Positions 12,816-20,290 of a stretch of DNA of 23,498 nt are shown piece by piece. Numbering within the stretch: position 1 is the first letter of the stretch; the number at the start of each line of letters is the position of its first letter. The DNA lies in IMG/VR virus record IMGVR_UViG_3300027752_000118, positions 1 to 23,498 of that record; one strand, 5' to 3'. This DNA is from a virus. Under the pieces are notes generated by a model, which saw only the letters and a list, made by a program, of their open reading frames with translations, was not told where the DNA came from and did not search any database. The position numbers were made by a program, and so were the translations under genes.

Positions 12816-15802
12816 TATTTTCCTTTCTGCTGCATAGAACGCAAAGTCTTCAAAAGAGTAATGCGATACTTGCGCTTCTGCTCTGGTTTCTCAAGTTTGT
12901 CGTAGACAGCAAGCAGTTTATCTATCTGAGGTTTTTTCAGGTTGACAGTCGCTGCATCTTTTACTGGAGATACTCTTATTCCAAAACTACCATTTCCGAA
13001 GTTTGCAGAGTCTTGCGCCCTACGCAACTGCATTACGATGCTTTGTTTGTCTTCTTTTGATGTACCAACATAAGTTGTAGTCTTAGGTAACAAGCGAGTG
13101 TTCTTATCCTTACGTCCCGCCTTAGTTGCTCGCTTCGCTTTACGGTCTGCAATCATATCCTTTTCGCGTTGAGTCAACTCATCAAGATGCTCGACAGATT
13201 CTTTATTGACTCCAACAAACCCTCTAGTTCTATGGCGCAACTTATCGACCGTACTCAGACCACCTTTTTTATTGACATTCTTTGCTGCCCTAGACATACC
13301 TACTTCACGGTTCATAGATTTGTTAGAAAGAGTATCAGACCTAGAGTTTTGATCTTTATTCGCTTTCTTCAAATATGATATGCTGGTCGCTTTAGAGAGT
13401 TCGTCAACCTGATTGATTTCTTCGCCTATGTCAGAACCAAAGAGTCCTTTGTTTGCGCGTTGAGTACGAATGTTTCGTGCCTTACGCATTCCTTTGGCTC
13501 GGTCTTTTTTAGTGTCTTTCTTTGCGGCATCGGAGTAGCGATTCAAAAGTCTATTAGACATTTCATCAGTCTGCTCGACAGATTCAAGTACCCATTCCAA
13601 TGGACGATATGCTTTGCTTGTGCCAGTGTTCTTTTTAACAACCCATTTGTTGTCAGGATATTTACGACCCATCTCTGAAGGTGTTGTCGCCCGTTGCCCA
13701 ACCTTTGTTGCTTTTGCTTTTGGCGCAGTTGCTTTGATGTCTTGGTTCTCATCAACCTGATCGACAGACTCGTATGCTTTTCGATATGCTGCTTTAGTAG
13801 CAGCAGAGTTCTTTGCTCCCGCCTTGGCAGTCTTAACAGCAAGTCTAGGTTTGTCGCCCAATCGCATTAAAGACCTAGCAGTCTTTTTAGTTTCGCGATC
13901 CATCTTCTCATCAACTTGCTCGGCATCTTCTTTAACGAACTTGACAGGAACTTGTGTCATGCCCTGACGACCTTGGTGCTGTGTTACATAGTGTCCACCG
14001 TCTGGCCACTTACCTTTATGGTCTCTATGAATCTTAGCATACTTTGCTTTGGTCAGTTCGATTTCGCCATTCTTATTTTGCTTGGCAACGATCTCATCAA
14101 TCTGCTCGACAGATTCGGGAAGTTTCCTTGTCACCTTTTGGTGCCTACTCATAGCATCTTCTACGTCTTTCTTAAAGTTAGACATAGAAACTTTAGACAG
14201 TTTTCCAGATTTATTTTTCTTGCGTCCAGACAAACCTTGACGGTCTCGCATGATGTCAGTGCCGGAAACGCGATGACGACCATACAAAAGTTTGGAGATT
14301 GCCTTATCGCTTGAAACTTCAGCAGCAACTTTATCACCTGCTATCTTTTTGATAACTGCCATTGCACTTTTGTAATCTTTTTCAGTGATATCGCCATGAG
14401 AACTAATATCTACCAAATAGTCTTGCACAAGGTCTATCATACGCGCTAACAGTTCCTTGTTGTATGGTACAACTTTCTCATCAACCTGCTCGACAGATTC
14501 TTTGACGATATGTCCAGGTTTGTAGGCAGAGGTCAACAAGCGAATGAACTTGAGTTTCTGTGACTTGGTTTCAAATACGGGTTCATCAATCTCACCAGAA
14601 GAACTTTCTTGTGTAAGATAGTATGCCAACCCACGCTTCATGTTGACTTTGATAAGAGGCATGATGCTACCAGCAACGGTTCCACGACTTGTGTAACGGA
14701 AGATTTCTTCTCCCGCCTTCAACCTAACACTCTTGGTGTATTTCTTATCAAAGGCATTGAGCTTAAAGATTACCATAGCGGTTCGCGCACTTGTTCCAAT
14801 AACGCCTACTTCTTTGTAACCTTCTTTGCGACCATAACCCAACGCTGAGTCTTCACCGAAATCTGGTTTGTCGGTGTATTGAATCTCTATCGCCTTTTCC
14901 ATCAAGGCATTAACGTCATAAGGTTCAACGCGCATTCCTTCTTTCAAAGACTTAGCACTTACTGCCATATCGCCCTGTGCCATGCTGACATTCTTACCGT
15001 CACGCTTGTAGAGGTATGACGCTTGTGCCATAGGATTTTTTACACTCTTCAGGGTAATCTTTTCAATCTTGCCACCCTTCAGTTTGCTTTTGCGAGTTAC
15101 GATGAACTCTTTCTCACCACTGCCACCCATGACAGAACTAAAATCAATAGTTACTTTCTGCTTGCTCTTCAGTCTATCAAACTGCTCTACACTGATGCCT
15201 TCGCTAAGACCTTCATTTCGTTTACTTTTCTGATAAGCGTTGTACTCTTTACGCCTCTTAGCATCTGCTGCTTTCTCTTTAGGTGTCATCTGTGAAACAG
15301 GTTTCTTTGCTTCTCCAACTTCCTCAACTGACTCGTTACTTTCCATTGTTCTTTTTCCTTTGGGTGCTGGGTGCATTTTGTTAACAGCGGCTTTCGCTTC
15401 TGCTGCGCTTTTGTATGGACCCATCTCATGAGTCTTCTTACCATCTGTAACTTTGACAAAAATAGGGGAGGACATTGATGTGCCACGCCTAACTGTCTTA
15501 ATATTTATATCGCCACGAACATGGGATGATATGAGTTTGTCTGTGCCTTCACCGATAGATTCTTTCTTGCAATCAGGAACCAACTTACCACCTTTCTTCT
15601 TAGTGCCAGTTGCCTTGTATCCGTCCCAACAGGAATCACTTCCAACGTTGTCACGCGCTTTTTCCAAGTCGCCTTCTTCTTTGTAGATGTCCTTCTTGTA
15701 TTTAGAAGCACCTTTCTTAGCGTCTTTCTTGCGGTCGCGTTGAACGGTCGCCTTGTTAAAAGTCCGTAGATACTTTGCTACTGGATTACTCTTACCTTTC
15801 AT
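12815..15802 (-). CDS. 995-aa basic modular protein with eight protease-site-like repeats (putative internal-head polyprotein)
   Basis: Eight copies of an octapeptide close to E-S-V-E-Q-V/L/I-D-E end at residues 164, 442, 570, 632, 685, 747, 801 and 875. They split the chain into nine modules of about 164, 278, 128, 62, 53, 62, 54, 74 and 120 residues. Each repeat ends in hydrophobic/T-x-E, like the L/I-x-E site of T4 gp21 prohead protease. Most modules are very rich in K and R. The first has a cysteine pair (C58...C78) around a 'TKKKGGK' loop. I infer a polyprotein packaged in the prohead and cut into small DNA-associated peptides; a repeat-bearing structural protein that stays whole is the alternative. 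A late promoter box and AGGA precede the ATG. Confidence 0.72.
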   Translation of the reverse strand: MKGKSNPVAKYLRTFNKATVQRDRKKDAKKGASKYKKDIYKEEGDLEKARDNVGSDSCWDGYKATGTKKKGGKLVPDCKKESIGEGTDKLISSHVRGDINIKTVRRGTSMSSPIFVKVTDGKKTHEMGPYKSAAEAKAAVNKMHPAPKGKRTMESNESVEEVGEAKKPVSQMTPKEKAADAKRRKEYNAYQKSKRNEGLSEGISVEQFDRLKSKQKVTIDFSSVMGGSGEKEFIVTRKSKLKGGKIEKITLKSVKNPMAQASYLYKRDGKNVSMAQGDMAVSAKSLKEGMRVEPYDVNALMEKAIEIQYTDKPDFGEDSALGYGRKEGYKEVGVIGTSARTAMVIFKLNAFDKKYTKSVRLKAGEEIFRYTSRGTVAGSIMPLIKVNMKRGLAYYLTQESSSGEIDEPVFETKSQKLKFIRLLTSAYKPGHIVKESVEQVDEKVVPYNKELLARMIDLVQDYLVDISSHGDITEKDYKSAMAVIKKIAGDKVAAEVSSDKAISKLLYGRHRVSGTDIMRDRQGLSGRKKNKSGKLSKVSMSNFKKDVEDAMSRHQKVTRKLPESVEQIDEIVAKQNKNGEIELTKAKYAKIHRDHKGKWPDGGHYVTQHQGRQGMTQVPVKFVKEDAEQVDEKMDRETKKTARSLMRLGDKPRLAVKTAKAGAKNSAATKAAYRKAYESVDQVDENQDIKATAPKAKATKVGQRATTPSEMGRKYPDNKWVVKKNTGTSKAYRPLEWVLESVEQTDEMSNRLLNRYSDAAKKDTKKDRAKGMRKARNIRTQRANKGLFGSDIGEEINQVDELSKATSISYLKKANKDQNSRSDTLSNKSMNREVGMSRAAKNVNKKGGLSTVDKLRHRTRGFVGVNKESVEHLDELTQREKDMIADRKAKRATKAGRKDKNTRLLPKTTTYVGTSKEDKQSIVMQLRRAQDSANFGNGSFGIRVSPVKDAATVNLKKPQIDKLLAVYDKLEKPEQKRKYRITLLKTLRSMQQKGK
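13178..15334 (-). repeat. Eight dispersed 24-bp repeats (ESVEQVDE family) in the 995-aa gene
   Basis: Units lie at 13178-13201, 13400-13423, 13562-13585, 13748-13771, 13907-13930, 14093-14116, 14477-14500 and 15311-15334, all in frame. The plus-strand core CTCGACAGATTC is identical in four units and nearly so in others, including at synonymous positions. Spacing is irregular and the spacers code for unrelated modules, so this is neither a CRISPR array nor a simple tandem repeat. Confidence 0.85.
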
Positions 15803-15827
15803 GACTATTTTCCTAACAGTTTAACTT

Positions 15828-15835
15828 TATTTATA
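15828..15835 (-). promoter_or_regulatory. T4-type late promoter box upstream of the 995-aa gene
   Basis: TATAAATA on the minus strand, 25 bases before the ATG at 15802. It overlaps the stop codon of the preceding 131-aa gene. Confidence 0.68.
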
Positions 15836-16226
15836 CATCAGCAAAGTGCGACTTAAAACGTTTAATAGTTCTTTCTTCTTTTATGTATAAAGTTCTATAT
15901 GCTTCACGATCTTTTTGTCTAAGGTCTCTCAACTCTTTACCAAACACTTTCATCATTTTTTGGTTCATCTTTTTTTCTTTCTCGTAAGCAACAGTCCAAG
16001 CAGTCTTTGCTGCTCTCCACTTAGGACTAGTCCTGATGTTTTCGGGTGTCATGCCCATTGAGTCTTTGTTCTTACCTTTATCATAACCCAATGACTTTTC
16101 TACCGCATCCCACTTTGCTTTCAGTTTGTTGACAGTATCTTTTTGAGCAGCAATTTGTTTTGCAGAAAGATAGAATACTTTGCCGTATTCTTTTTCTAAG
16201 TCTAAACTTTCAGTAACCTTTTTCAT
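15831..16226 (-). CDS. Basic helical protein, function unknown
   Basis: 131 aa. Charged and helical throughout, rich in K and R, with 'SPKWRAAKTAWTVAYEKEKKMNQKMMK' (about 67-93) and a C-terminal 'EERTIKRFKSHFADV'. There are no cysteines, membrane segments or catalytic motifs. The N-terminus 'MKKVTESLDLEKEYG' contains V4-T5-E6, which could be a protease site like those in its neighbours, but it lacks the F-x-x-Y-L core, so I do not count it with the CTS set. It lies between the tail-fibre-like gene (30 bases upstream) and the 995-aa gene. Ribosome site is weak (GGTGA). A minor virion protein is the most likely role, from context only. Confidence 0.6.
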   Translation of the reverse strand: MKKVTESLDLEKEYGKVFYLSAKQIAAQKDTVNKLKAKWDAVEKSLGYDKGKNKDSMGMTPENIRTSPKWRAAKTAWTVAYEKEKKMNQKMMKVFGKELRDLRQKDREAYRTLYIKEERTIKRFKSHFADV

Positions 16227-16256
16227 TTTATTTTCACCAAGGTTTATCTGTTGTTG

Positions 16257-17258
16257 TTAAAGATCGATCCATGCTCCACCAAAGATGTCAGTATACATAC
16301 TAATCTTCGCTGTAGTAGAGTTAAATACCAATTCCCCTAGAACCATATCTGTCAAAGCATTTCTCTCTACTTCGGTAAAAGATGGCAAAATGGGACCTCC
16401 GTATTTACCTACAGCACCCGTTCCGTTGACTGACATACCTGTATCATCAATTTTGAGTCTTCCGTTGACTGACATACCTGTATTATCAATTTTGAGTCTT
16501 TCCAACTGGCCAGTAGCAATAATTAGCGTACTAGTCATCGTGCCATCGTATGGCACAGAAACCCCATCAATGTCGATAGAAGAGGACGACCCGATAATAG
16601 TGTTATTTTGACCTGTAGTGATAAAAGAACCCGCACTTCTACCTATGCAAGTATTCCAATTTCCTACTGACGCGTTCTCCTGACCTGCCAGAGCTTGAAA
16701 TCCTATAGCAGTATTATTCATGGAGGACGCGCTCCATTTCAATGCCAAAGCACCAATTGCAACATTAGACGACCCAGTCACATCCCTCATGCATGCTTCA
16801 TAACCCACTGCCGTACAACTAGTACCACTTGTCTTGTCTACAAAGTTGGACCTACCGAGCGCAGCACAGTCTGTGGCACCGTTATTTGTGAGCGTAAAAG
16901 AATTATCACCAAATATAGAATTGCTCGCAATCTGTGAAGCACCGTAGGAGTAAATAAACCCGTTCGCTTTTATGTTATTAAACCCTCCAATATTCCCTAC
17001 AACGAGCAATCCATTTTCAGGGGCATTTATAGTAACTGTTCTCGTTGCATTTAACGCAGTAACTTTTAAAATATCACTCGACCGCCAATTCCCAGTCTCA
17101 TAGTTCCATACGGGAATTTCCCCAGTGGCAGTCTCAGGAGCTCCAGCAGGAGGTTCAGGATCGCTTATGATTCCATTTAAAGCAGTGAAGTTATTATCTA
17201 ACTCAGCGGCAGTAAGTGGTACACCTTTCAAGAGTCTTAGAGTTAAGTTGGCTGACAT
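16257..17258 (-). CDS. Tail-fibre-like protein with repeated N-x-A-I-G motifs
   Basis: 333 aa. The N-terminus (SANLTLRLLKGVPLTAAELDNNF) is typical of phage fibre proteins that join a fibre to a virion base (L-T-x-A-E-L-D-x-N-F). The middle has beta-type repeats: 'TAVGYEAC', 'NVAIGALAL', 'NTAIGFQAL', 'NTCIGRSAG', 'NTIIGSSSS', spaced about 22-28 residues, as in trimeric left-handed beta structures. The end 'GELVFNSTTAKISMYTDIFGGAWIDL' resembles a fibre-tip or trimerisation motif. It probably takes part in host recognition. A 39-bp tandem duplication lies just before the C-terminal part. AGGA precedes the ATG, and two late promoter boxes are upstream. Composition is Asn/Gly/Thr-rich and neutral, unlike its basic neighbours. 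Confidence 0.8.
   Translation of the reverse strand: MSANLTLRLLKGVPLTAAELDNNFTALNGIISDPEPPAGAPETATGEIPVWNYETGNWRSSDILKVTALNATRTVTINAPENGLLVVGNIGGFNNIKANGFIYSYGASQIASNSIFGDNSFTLTNNGATDCAALGRSNFVDKTSGTSCTAVGYEACMRDVTGSSNVAIGALALKWSASSMNNTAIGFQALAGQENASVGNWNTCIGRSAGSFITTGQNNTIIGSSSSIDIDGVSVPYDGTMTSTLIIATGQLERLKIDNTGMSVNGRLKIDDTGMSVNGTGAVGKYGGPILPSFTEVERNALTDMVLGELVFNSTTAKISMYTDIFGGAWIDL
16422..16499 (-). repeat. 39-bp direct tandem duplication in the fibre gene
   Basis: Units 16422-16460 and 16461-16499 differ at one base (C/T), causing Asp versus Asn. Each encodes 13 residues, R-L-K-I-D-D/N-T-G-M-S-V-N-G. The length is a multiple of three, so the frame is kept. The near identity suggests a recent slippage or unequal recombination event. 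Confidence 0.93.
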
Positions 17259-17284
17259 AATTTTTTCCTATATATATTATTCTT

Positions 17285-17292
17285 TATTTATA
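17285..17292 (-). promoter_or_regulatory. T4-type late promoter box, proximal, upstream of the fibre gene
   Basis: TATAAATA on the minus strand, 27 bases before the ATG at 17258, in the 73-base gap after the cytidylyltransferase-like gene. Confidence 0.68.
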
Positions 17293-17296
17293 CTTT

Positions 17297-17304
17297 TATT
17301 TATA
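17297..17304 (-). promoter_or_regulatory. T4-type late promoter box, distal, upstream of the fibre gene
   Basis: A second TATAAATA 12 bases upstream of the proximal box, so the two are in tandem and one DNA turn apart. Confidence 0.6.
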
Positions 17305-17331
17305 TTAGCAAATTGTAAGTGCGTAATAAGA

Positions 17332-18231
17332 TTATCCTATATAACGATTACTTCTCTTTTTGATATCGATGAATTTTTTAGTGCCTGTCTTTTTTTCTTT
17401 GATGACGGGTTCAGTTTTCTCAACAGCATTCAACCATTTCTTGACAGTACGATTCTCATCAAGTTCAACTACAACATAGTTTGTTCCAAAATATGTAATG
17501 ATGCCCATCTCATCTGACTCTTTTATGATTACAGTGTCGCCCATCTCAAACAAATCACCTTTTACAAACTGTTCACGTTCTTCAGATACTGGTTCAAGTT
17601 CTATATGCCGCCTAAATATTGTATCTTCTTTAAGTCCCATAGCATCACGCACATCCATGAACAACCTTTTCGCGTCCTTGTTTGCCATCGTGGTAGGTAA
17701 TCCTTGGGTGAATGAAGAAAAGTCATTTTCGCTTGCAAACTTACGCATCTTAGAGGCAGACATACCACTCACACCTTCTGCGTCAGGGTCTCGTTCACCA
17801 GCACTAACAACAGAGATAGACTTGAAGTTATAGAAACCATGTGCGCCTTTTACCCCATTGTACTTATTGAGTAGAGTTTCAAACTCACGAACACGGTCAC
17901 TACCAGCAACGAATACAACACTGCGGTAACCTTTATCATAGAGATAGGTGGATGCATCAAATGCGGTACGGACCTTTTTATTAATCAAAACCCTTCGGGC
18001 ATGACGGGGAAACATTTTACGAACATGCCGCACCTTTGAGGTGTAGTCTAAAGGATTCTTTTTCTTATCTTGAGTCTGTGATAGAAATGCAAAGTAATCA
18101 CTCTTACCTGCTTTCTCTGCCAGAGCATCCAAAAGTTTACCGTGACCAATCGTAGGAGGATTAAGTCTGCCAAACGCATAGTAGGCAACCTTATCCTCTT
18201 CGATCAGATAATTACTGAACGAGGATATCAT
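17332..18231 (-). CDS. Cytidylyltransferase/NMNAT-like nucleotidyltransferase with a C-terminal beta domain and CTS-like N-terminus
   Basis: 299 aa. 'GRLNPPTIGHGKLL' (residues 21-34) is the T/H-x-G-H signature of the cytidylyltransferase-like superfamily, which joins NMP to a phosphorylated small molecule. 'SGMSASKMR' (155-163) is the second, I-S-G-T-x-x-R-like motif; 'VVFVAGSDR' (105-113) is the strand before it. The C-terminal third (about 222-275, 'FVKGDLFEMGDTVIIKESDEMGIITYFG...') looks like a small SH3/KOW-type beta barrel. The protein begins 'MISSFSNYLIEED', which fits the capsid-targeting pattern with a site after L9-I10-E11. Packaging in the head is inferred from that and from position. 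TAA-ATG joins it to the 448-aa gene. The true substrate is unknown. Confidence 0.75.
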   Translation of the reverse strand: MISSFSNYLIEEDKVAYYAFGRLNPPTIGHGKLLDALAEKAGKSDYFAFLSQTQDKKKNPLDYTSKVRHVRKMFPRHARRVLINKKVRTAFDASTYLYDKGYRSVVFVAGSDRVREFETLLNKYNGVKGAHGFYNFKSISVVSAGERDPDAEGVSGMSASKMRKFASENDFSSFTQGLPTTMANKDAKRLFMDVRDAMGLKEDTIFRRHIELEPVSEEREQFVKGDLFEMGDTVIIKESDEMGIITYFGTNYVVVELDENRTVKKWLNAVEKTEPVIKEKKTGTKKFIDIKKRSNRYIG

Positions 18232-19578
18232 TTATGATTCTTCCTTCTTATTGGAGTTGGCATTTGCCCTTCTCTCCCTATCTTGTATTCGAACAATGGG
18301 TAACATTTTCTTCGCCATATTGTCTATTTTTTTAGAAGCATTCTTCAAACGCTTCTCAACGTTTGCTCTTTGAGAAAAGGTCAGGTCAGCTTTAGACTGA
18401 CCTTTCATCCATTTTTTTACCAGTTTATTTTTCGCCTGCTTCTTTGCCCTGAGTTTCAATTTCTCAGGGGTAGGTGCGCGTTTCATAGAACGTTTCTTTG
18501 CCATCTGGATACGCTTGGACATTTTCTTCATACGCTGCTTTGCTTTGATACGCTGGGCAACACTGAACGCTTCATCAACTTGCTCGACAGATTCACGCCC
18601 TCGCGGCCGTTCGATCGGTCCTTTATGTTTCTTTGATTGAGATTTTATCTCGGAAGCAATGTTTGCTTTGACCTCATCATGGTTTTTAAACCGCTTTGGG
18701 TGATATTCTTCATATCCCTCTTTGCCGTTACTCTTTTTCCAAGAATAACCAATATGTCCCTGATTTCCCGCTTTGGTAAATTTAACCTTGGTTCCCCCAA
18801 TGTCGTGAGTTTCACCTGCTTTAATATAGTCGGACGGTCCCCGATTCGGTGTCTTTTTATTCTTAAATCGCAGTTTATCTAAAATCCCACCCTCATCAAC
18901 TTGCTCGACAGACTCTTCATATTTGTATGGGAGTTCTTTGACAATCTTGACTGGAACTTTTGTAGTCCCTGCGCCACCACCCAAGGAGGTAAATTTTACG
19001 CCTCCCTTTGTTACTCCAGATTTCTGGTTCTGTATGATGTAAAGTTTTCCACCACTCTTGCCCTTTTTGTTTTTAGGGTATGAATCATATTTCGCTTGAG
19101 TCATCTCAAGTGGACGAACCTTTTCATCAAGATGCTCGACAGATTCGCGAGTGTCATATTTATTGGTGTATGATTTAACAGCAGATGGTTTGGTTTTTTC
19201 TTTCGCTTGTAATTGTAAGTCAGTACCTCGGTTTCTTAAATCCACATAAAGGTTACCATCTTTTGATTTCCAGTATCCCAAATCGGTTTTGGCATTAAAT
19301 TTCCGTGGCAGTTCGTCTTCAAAGAATTTTACTGCTTGTTGTTGTGTAAACTTTGTGTCTCTTATCAACTGTCGCTTTTTAGACAGTTTGCTTTCCTTGC
19401 CGGGTGGCCTGCCACTTGCGTATTCCATTTCATCAAGATGCTCGACTTCTTCACCGACAGTTCCACGGTGACGCTTCTGCGCCTGATAGTTTATGTACTG
19501 ACCTTCGCCAGGAACATAGTCCACCACAGTGAAGTCTTTGAAGGACATTCTTTTTAGTTTATCGTCCGTATTTTTCAT
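18232..19578 (-). CDS. 448-aa basic modular protein with four protease-site-like repeats (second putative polyprotein)
   Basis: Four octapeptides of the ESVEQ(V/L)DE family end at residues 50, 152, 229 and 336, giving modules of about 50, 102, 77, 107 and 112 residues. The last module is extremely basic ('RIKAKQRMKKMSKRIQMAKK...' to 'KKMLPIVRIQDRERR') and looks like a nucleic-acid-binding peptide; it resembles, from memory, a module widespread in marine T4-like virion proteins. Module 153-229 resembles module 571-632 of the 995-aa protein (T-x-A-K-Y ... T-x-V-P-V-K-x-V-K-E). The N-terminus 'MSFKDFTVVDYVPGEGQYINY' is also of a recurrent marine phage type. The ATG overlaps the previous stop (ATGA). 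Inferred to be cut by the prohead protease. Confidence 0.72.
   Translation of the reverse strand: MKNTDDKLKRMSFKDFTVVDYVPGEGQYINYQAQKRHRGTVGEEVEHLDEMEYASGRPPGKESKLSKKRQLIRDTKFTQQQAVKFFEDELPRKFNAKTDLGYWKSKDGNLYVDLRNRGTDLQLQAKEKTKPSAVKSYTNKYDTRESVEHLDEKVRPLEMTQAKYDSYPKNKKGKSGGKLYIIQNQKSGVTKGGVKFTSLGGGAGTTKVPVKIVKELPYKYEESVEQVDEGGILDKLRFKNKKTPNRGPSDYIKAGETHDIGGTKVKFTKAGNQGHIGYSWKKSNGKEGYEEYHPKRFKNHDEVKANIASEIKSQSKKHKGPIERPRGRESVEQVDEAFSVAQRIKAKQRMKKMSKRIQMAKKRSMKRAPTPEKLKLRAKKQAKNKLVKKWMKGQSKADLTFSQRANVEKRLKNASKKIDNMAKKMLPIVRIQDRERRANANSNKKEES
18571..19452 (-). repeat. Four dispersed 24-bp repeats (ESVEQVDE family) in the 448-aa gene
   Basis: Units at 18571-18594, 18892-18915, 19123-19146 and 19429-19452. 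They share the same DNA-level core (CTCGACAGA) as the repeats in the 995-aa gene, except the last unit, where AGA is replaced by TTC. The units at 19123 and 13178 differ at only one of 24 bases. Confidence 0.85.
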
Positions 19579-19778
19579 GATGGATATTTCCCATTACCTA
19601 TTTCTAGTTTATTTTTTGGCATGTGCTTTTGTGTGCGTTTAACGTATGCTTTCGCTTCTTCTTCTGATTCAAATCTACCCATCTTACTATTTGACTTAAA
19701 CGAACTGGGCGAGTGAACATACCAAGGATGAGACTTCGTGGTTTTTGCTTCTCCAAGGTATTTAGCGAACTTTATCAT
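19575..19778 (-). CDS. 67-aa protein with capsid-targeting-like N-terminus
   Basis: The N-terminus 'MIKFAKYLGEAK' is the clearest match in the window to the T4 internal-protein targeting sequence, with a protease site after L8-G9-E10. The remaining 57 residues have 'HPWYVHSPSSFKSNSKMGRF' then 'ESEEEAKAYVKRTQK', a beta-beta-alpha-like pattern. The same pattern (I/W-x-V ... M-G-x-Y/F-x-S-x-x-E-A-K-A) is found in the first module of the 995-aa protein ('EMGPYKSAAEAKAAVNK'). It therefore looks like a stand-alone copy of a polyprotein module. ATGA overlaps join it to both neighbours. Function is unknown; a packaged peptide is the best guess. Confidence 0.68.
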   Translation of the reverse strand: MIKFAKYLGEAKTTKSHPWYVHSPSSFKSNSKMGRFESEEEAKAYVKRTQKHMPKNKLEIGNGKYPS

Positions 19779-20290
19779 TTCCTTTCCAACGTGTATGTCG
19801 TTGCTATCCTGTTTGTGTTCTCTTTGACCTTGAAGTCTTTGGAAAAGTATCGTTTTATCAAACGACTATACAACTTCTCGCGACTCTGCATTTTCTTTGC
19901 TGCTTCGGGGTCAACTTTCTTGAGTGCCGCCATCTTCTTGAGGTCAGTTTTCTCTGCGCTGAACATGATATACTTGGGGTCTTCCGCTTTTATGAACTGC
20001 CTAATGGCATCAATAACTGTTGAGAATACCCTTACCTCATCGCCTTGCCCAGTTGCATCCAAAGATGACGCTCTGGTATTTGCGTTCTTTGTTCGTGTGA
20101 AGATGATTTCCCAATCAAGTTCTTCAGGGTCGTTGACTTCAGGTGTACCTATCATTCTGATCTTTAGTTTGGTTCCGTCATCCAATACTGCTTCGCCTGA
20201 GTACATTGCACTGTCACCCCCACCCATGCGCGTCAGCGATATTTTATATGGAGAGTCAAACGCTTCATTGAATTGCGAGAATCGTTTCAT
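19775..20290 (-). CDS. CTS-bearing virion-type protein, paralogue A
   Basis: 171 aa. Begins 'MKRFSQFNEAFDSPYK', with a possible protease site after F7-N8-E9. The core 'TGQGDEVRVFSTVIDAIRQF', then 'DPKYIMFSAEK' and 'QSREKLYSRLIKRYFSKDF', is shared with the protein at 20874-21353, so the two are paralogues. The first half is beta-rich and the second helical. I recall similar proteins in other marine T4-like phages, without a function. An insertion of about 8-10 residues ('KMAALKKVDPEAAKKM') distinguishes it from paralogue B. Overlaps join it to the small CTS gene and the ParB-like gene (ATGA). Confidence 0.72.
   Translation of the reverse strand: MKRFSQFNEAFDSPYKISLTRMGGGDSAMYSGEAVLDDGTKLKIRMIGTPEVNDPEELDWEIIFTRTKNANTRASSLDATGQGDEVRVFSTVIDAIRQFIKAEDPKYIMFSAEKTDLKKMAALKKVDPEAAKKMQSREKLYSRLIKRYFSKDFKVKENTNRIATTYTLERK

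Noticed and set aside
13178-15334. Dispersed 24-bp repeats as a possible CRISPR array
   Set aside because: Spacing is irregular (about 160-830 bases), spacers are coding and in frame, and the repeats are not palindromic.
15502-15509. TATAAATA inside the 995-aa gene
   Set aside because: It encodes D-I-N-I in frame, with no gene start nearby downstream; treated as chance.
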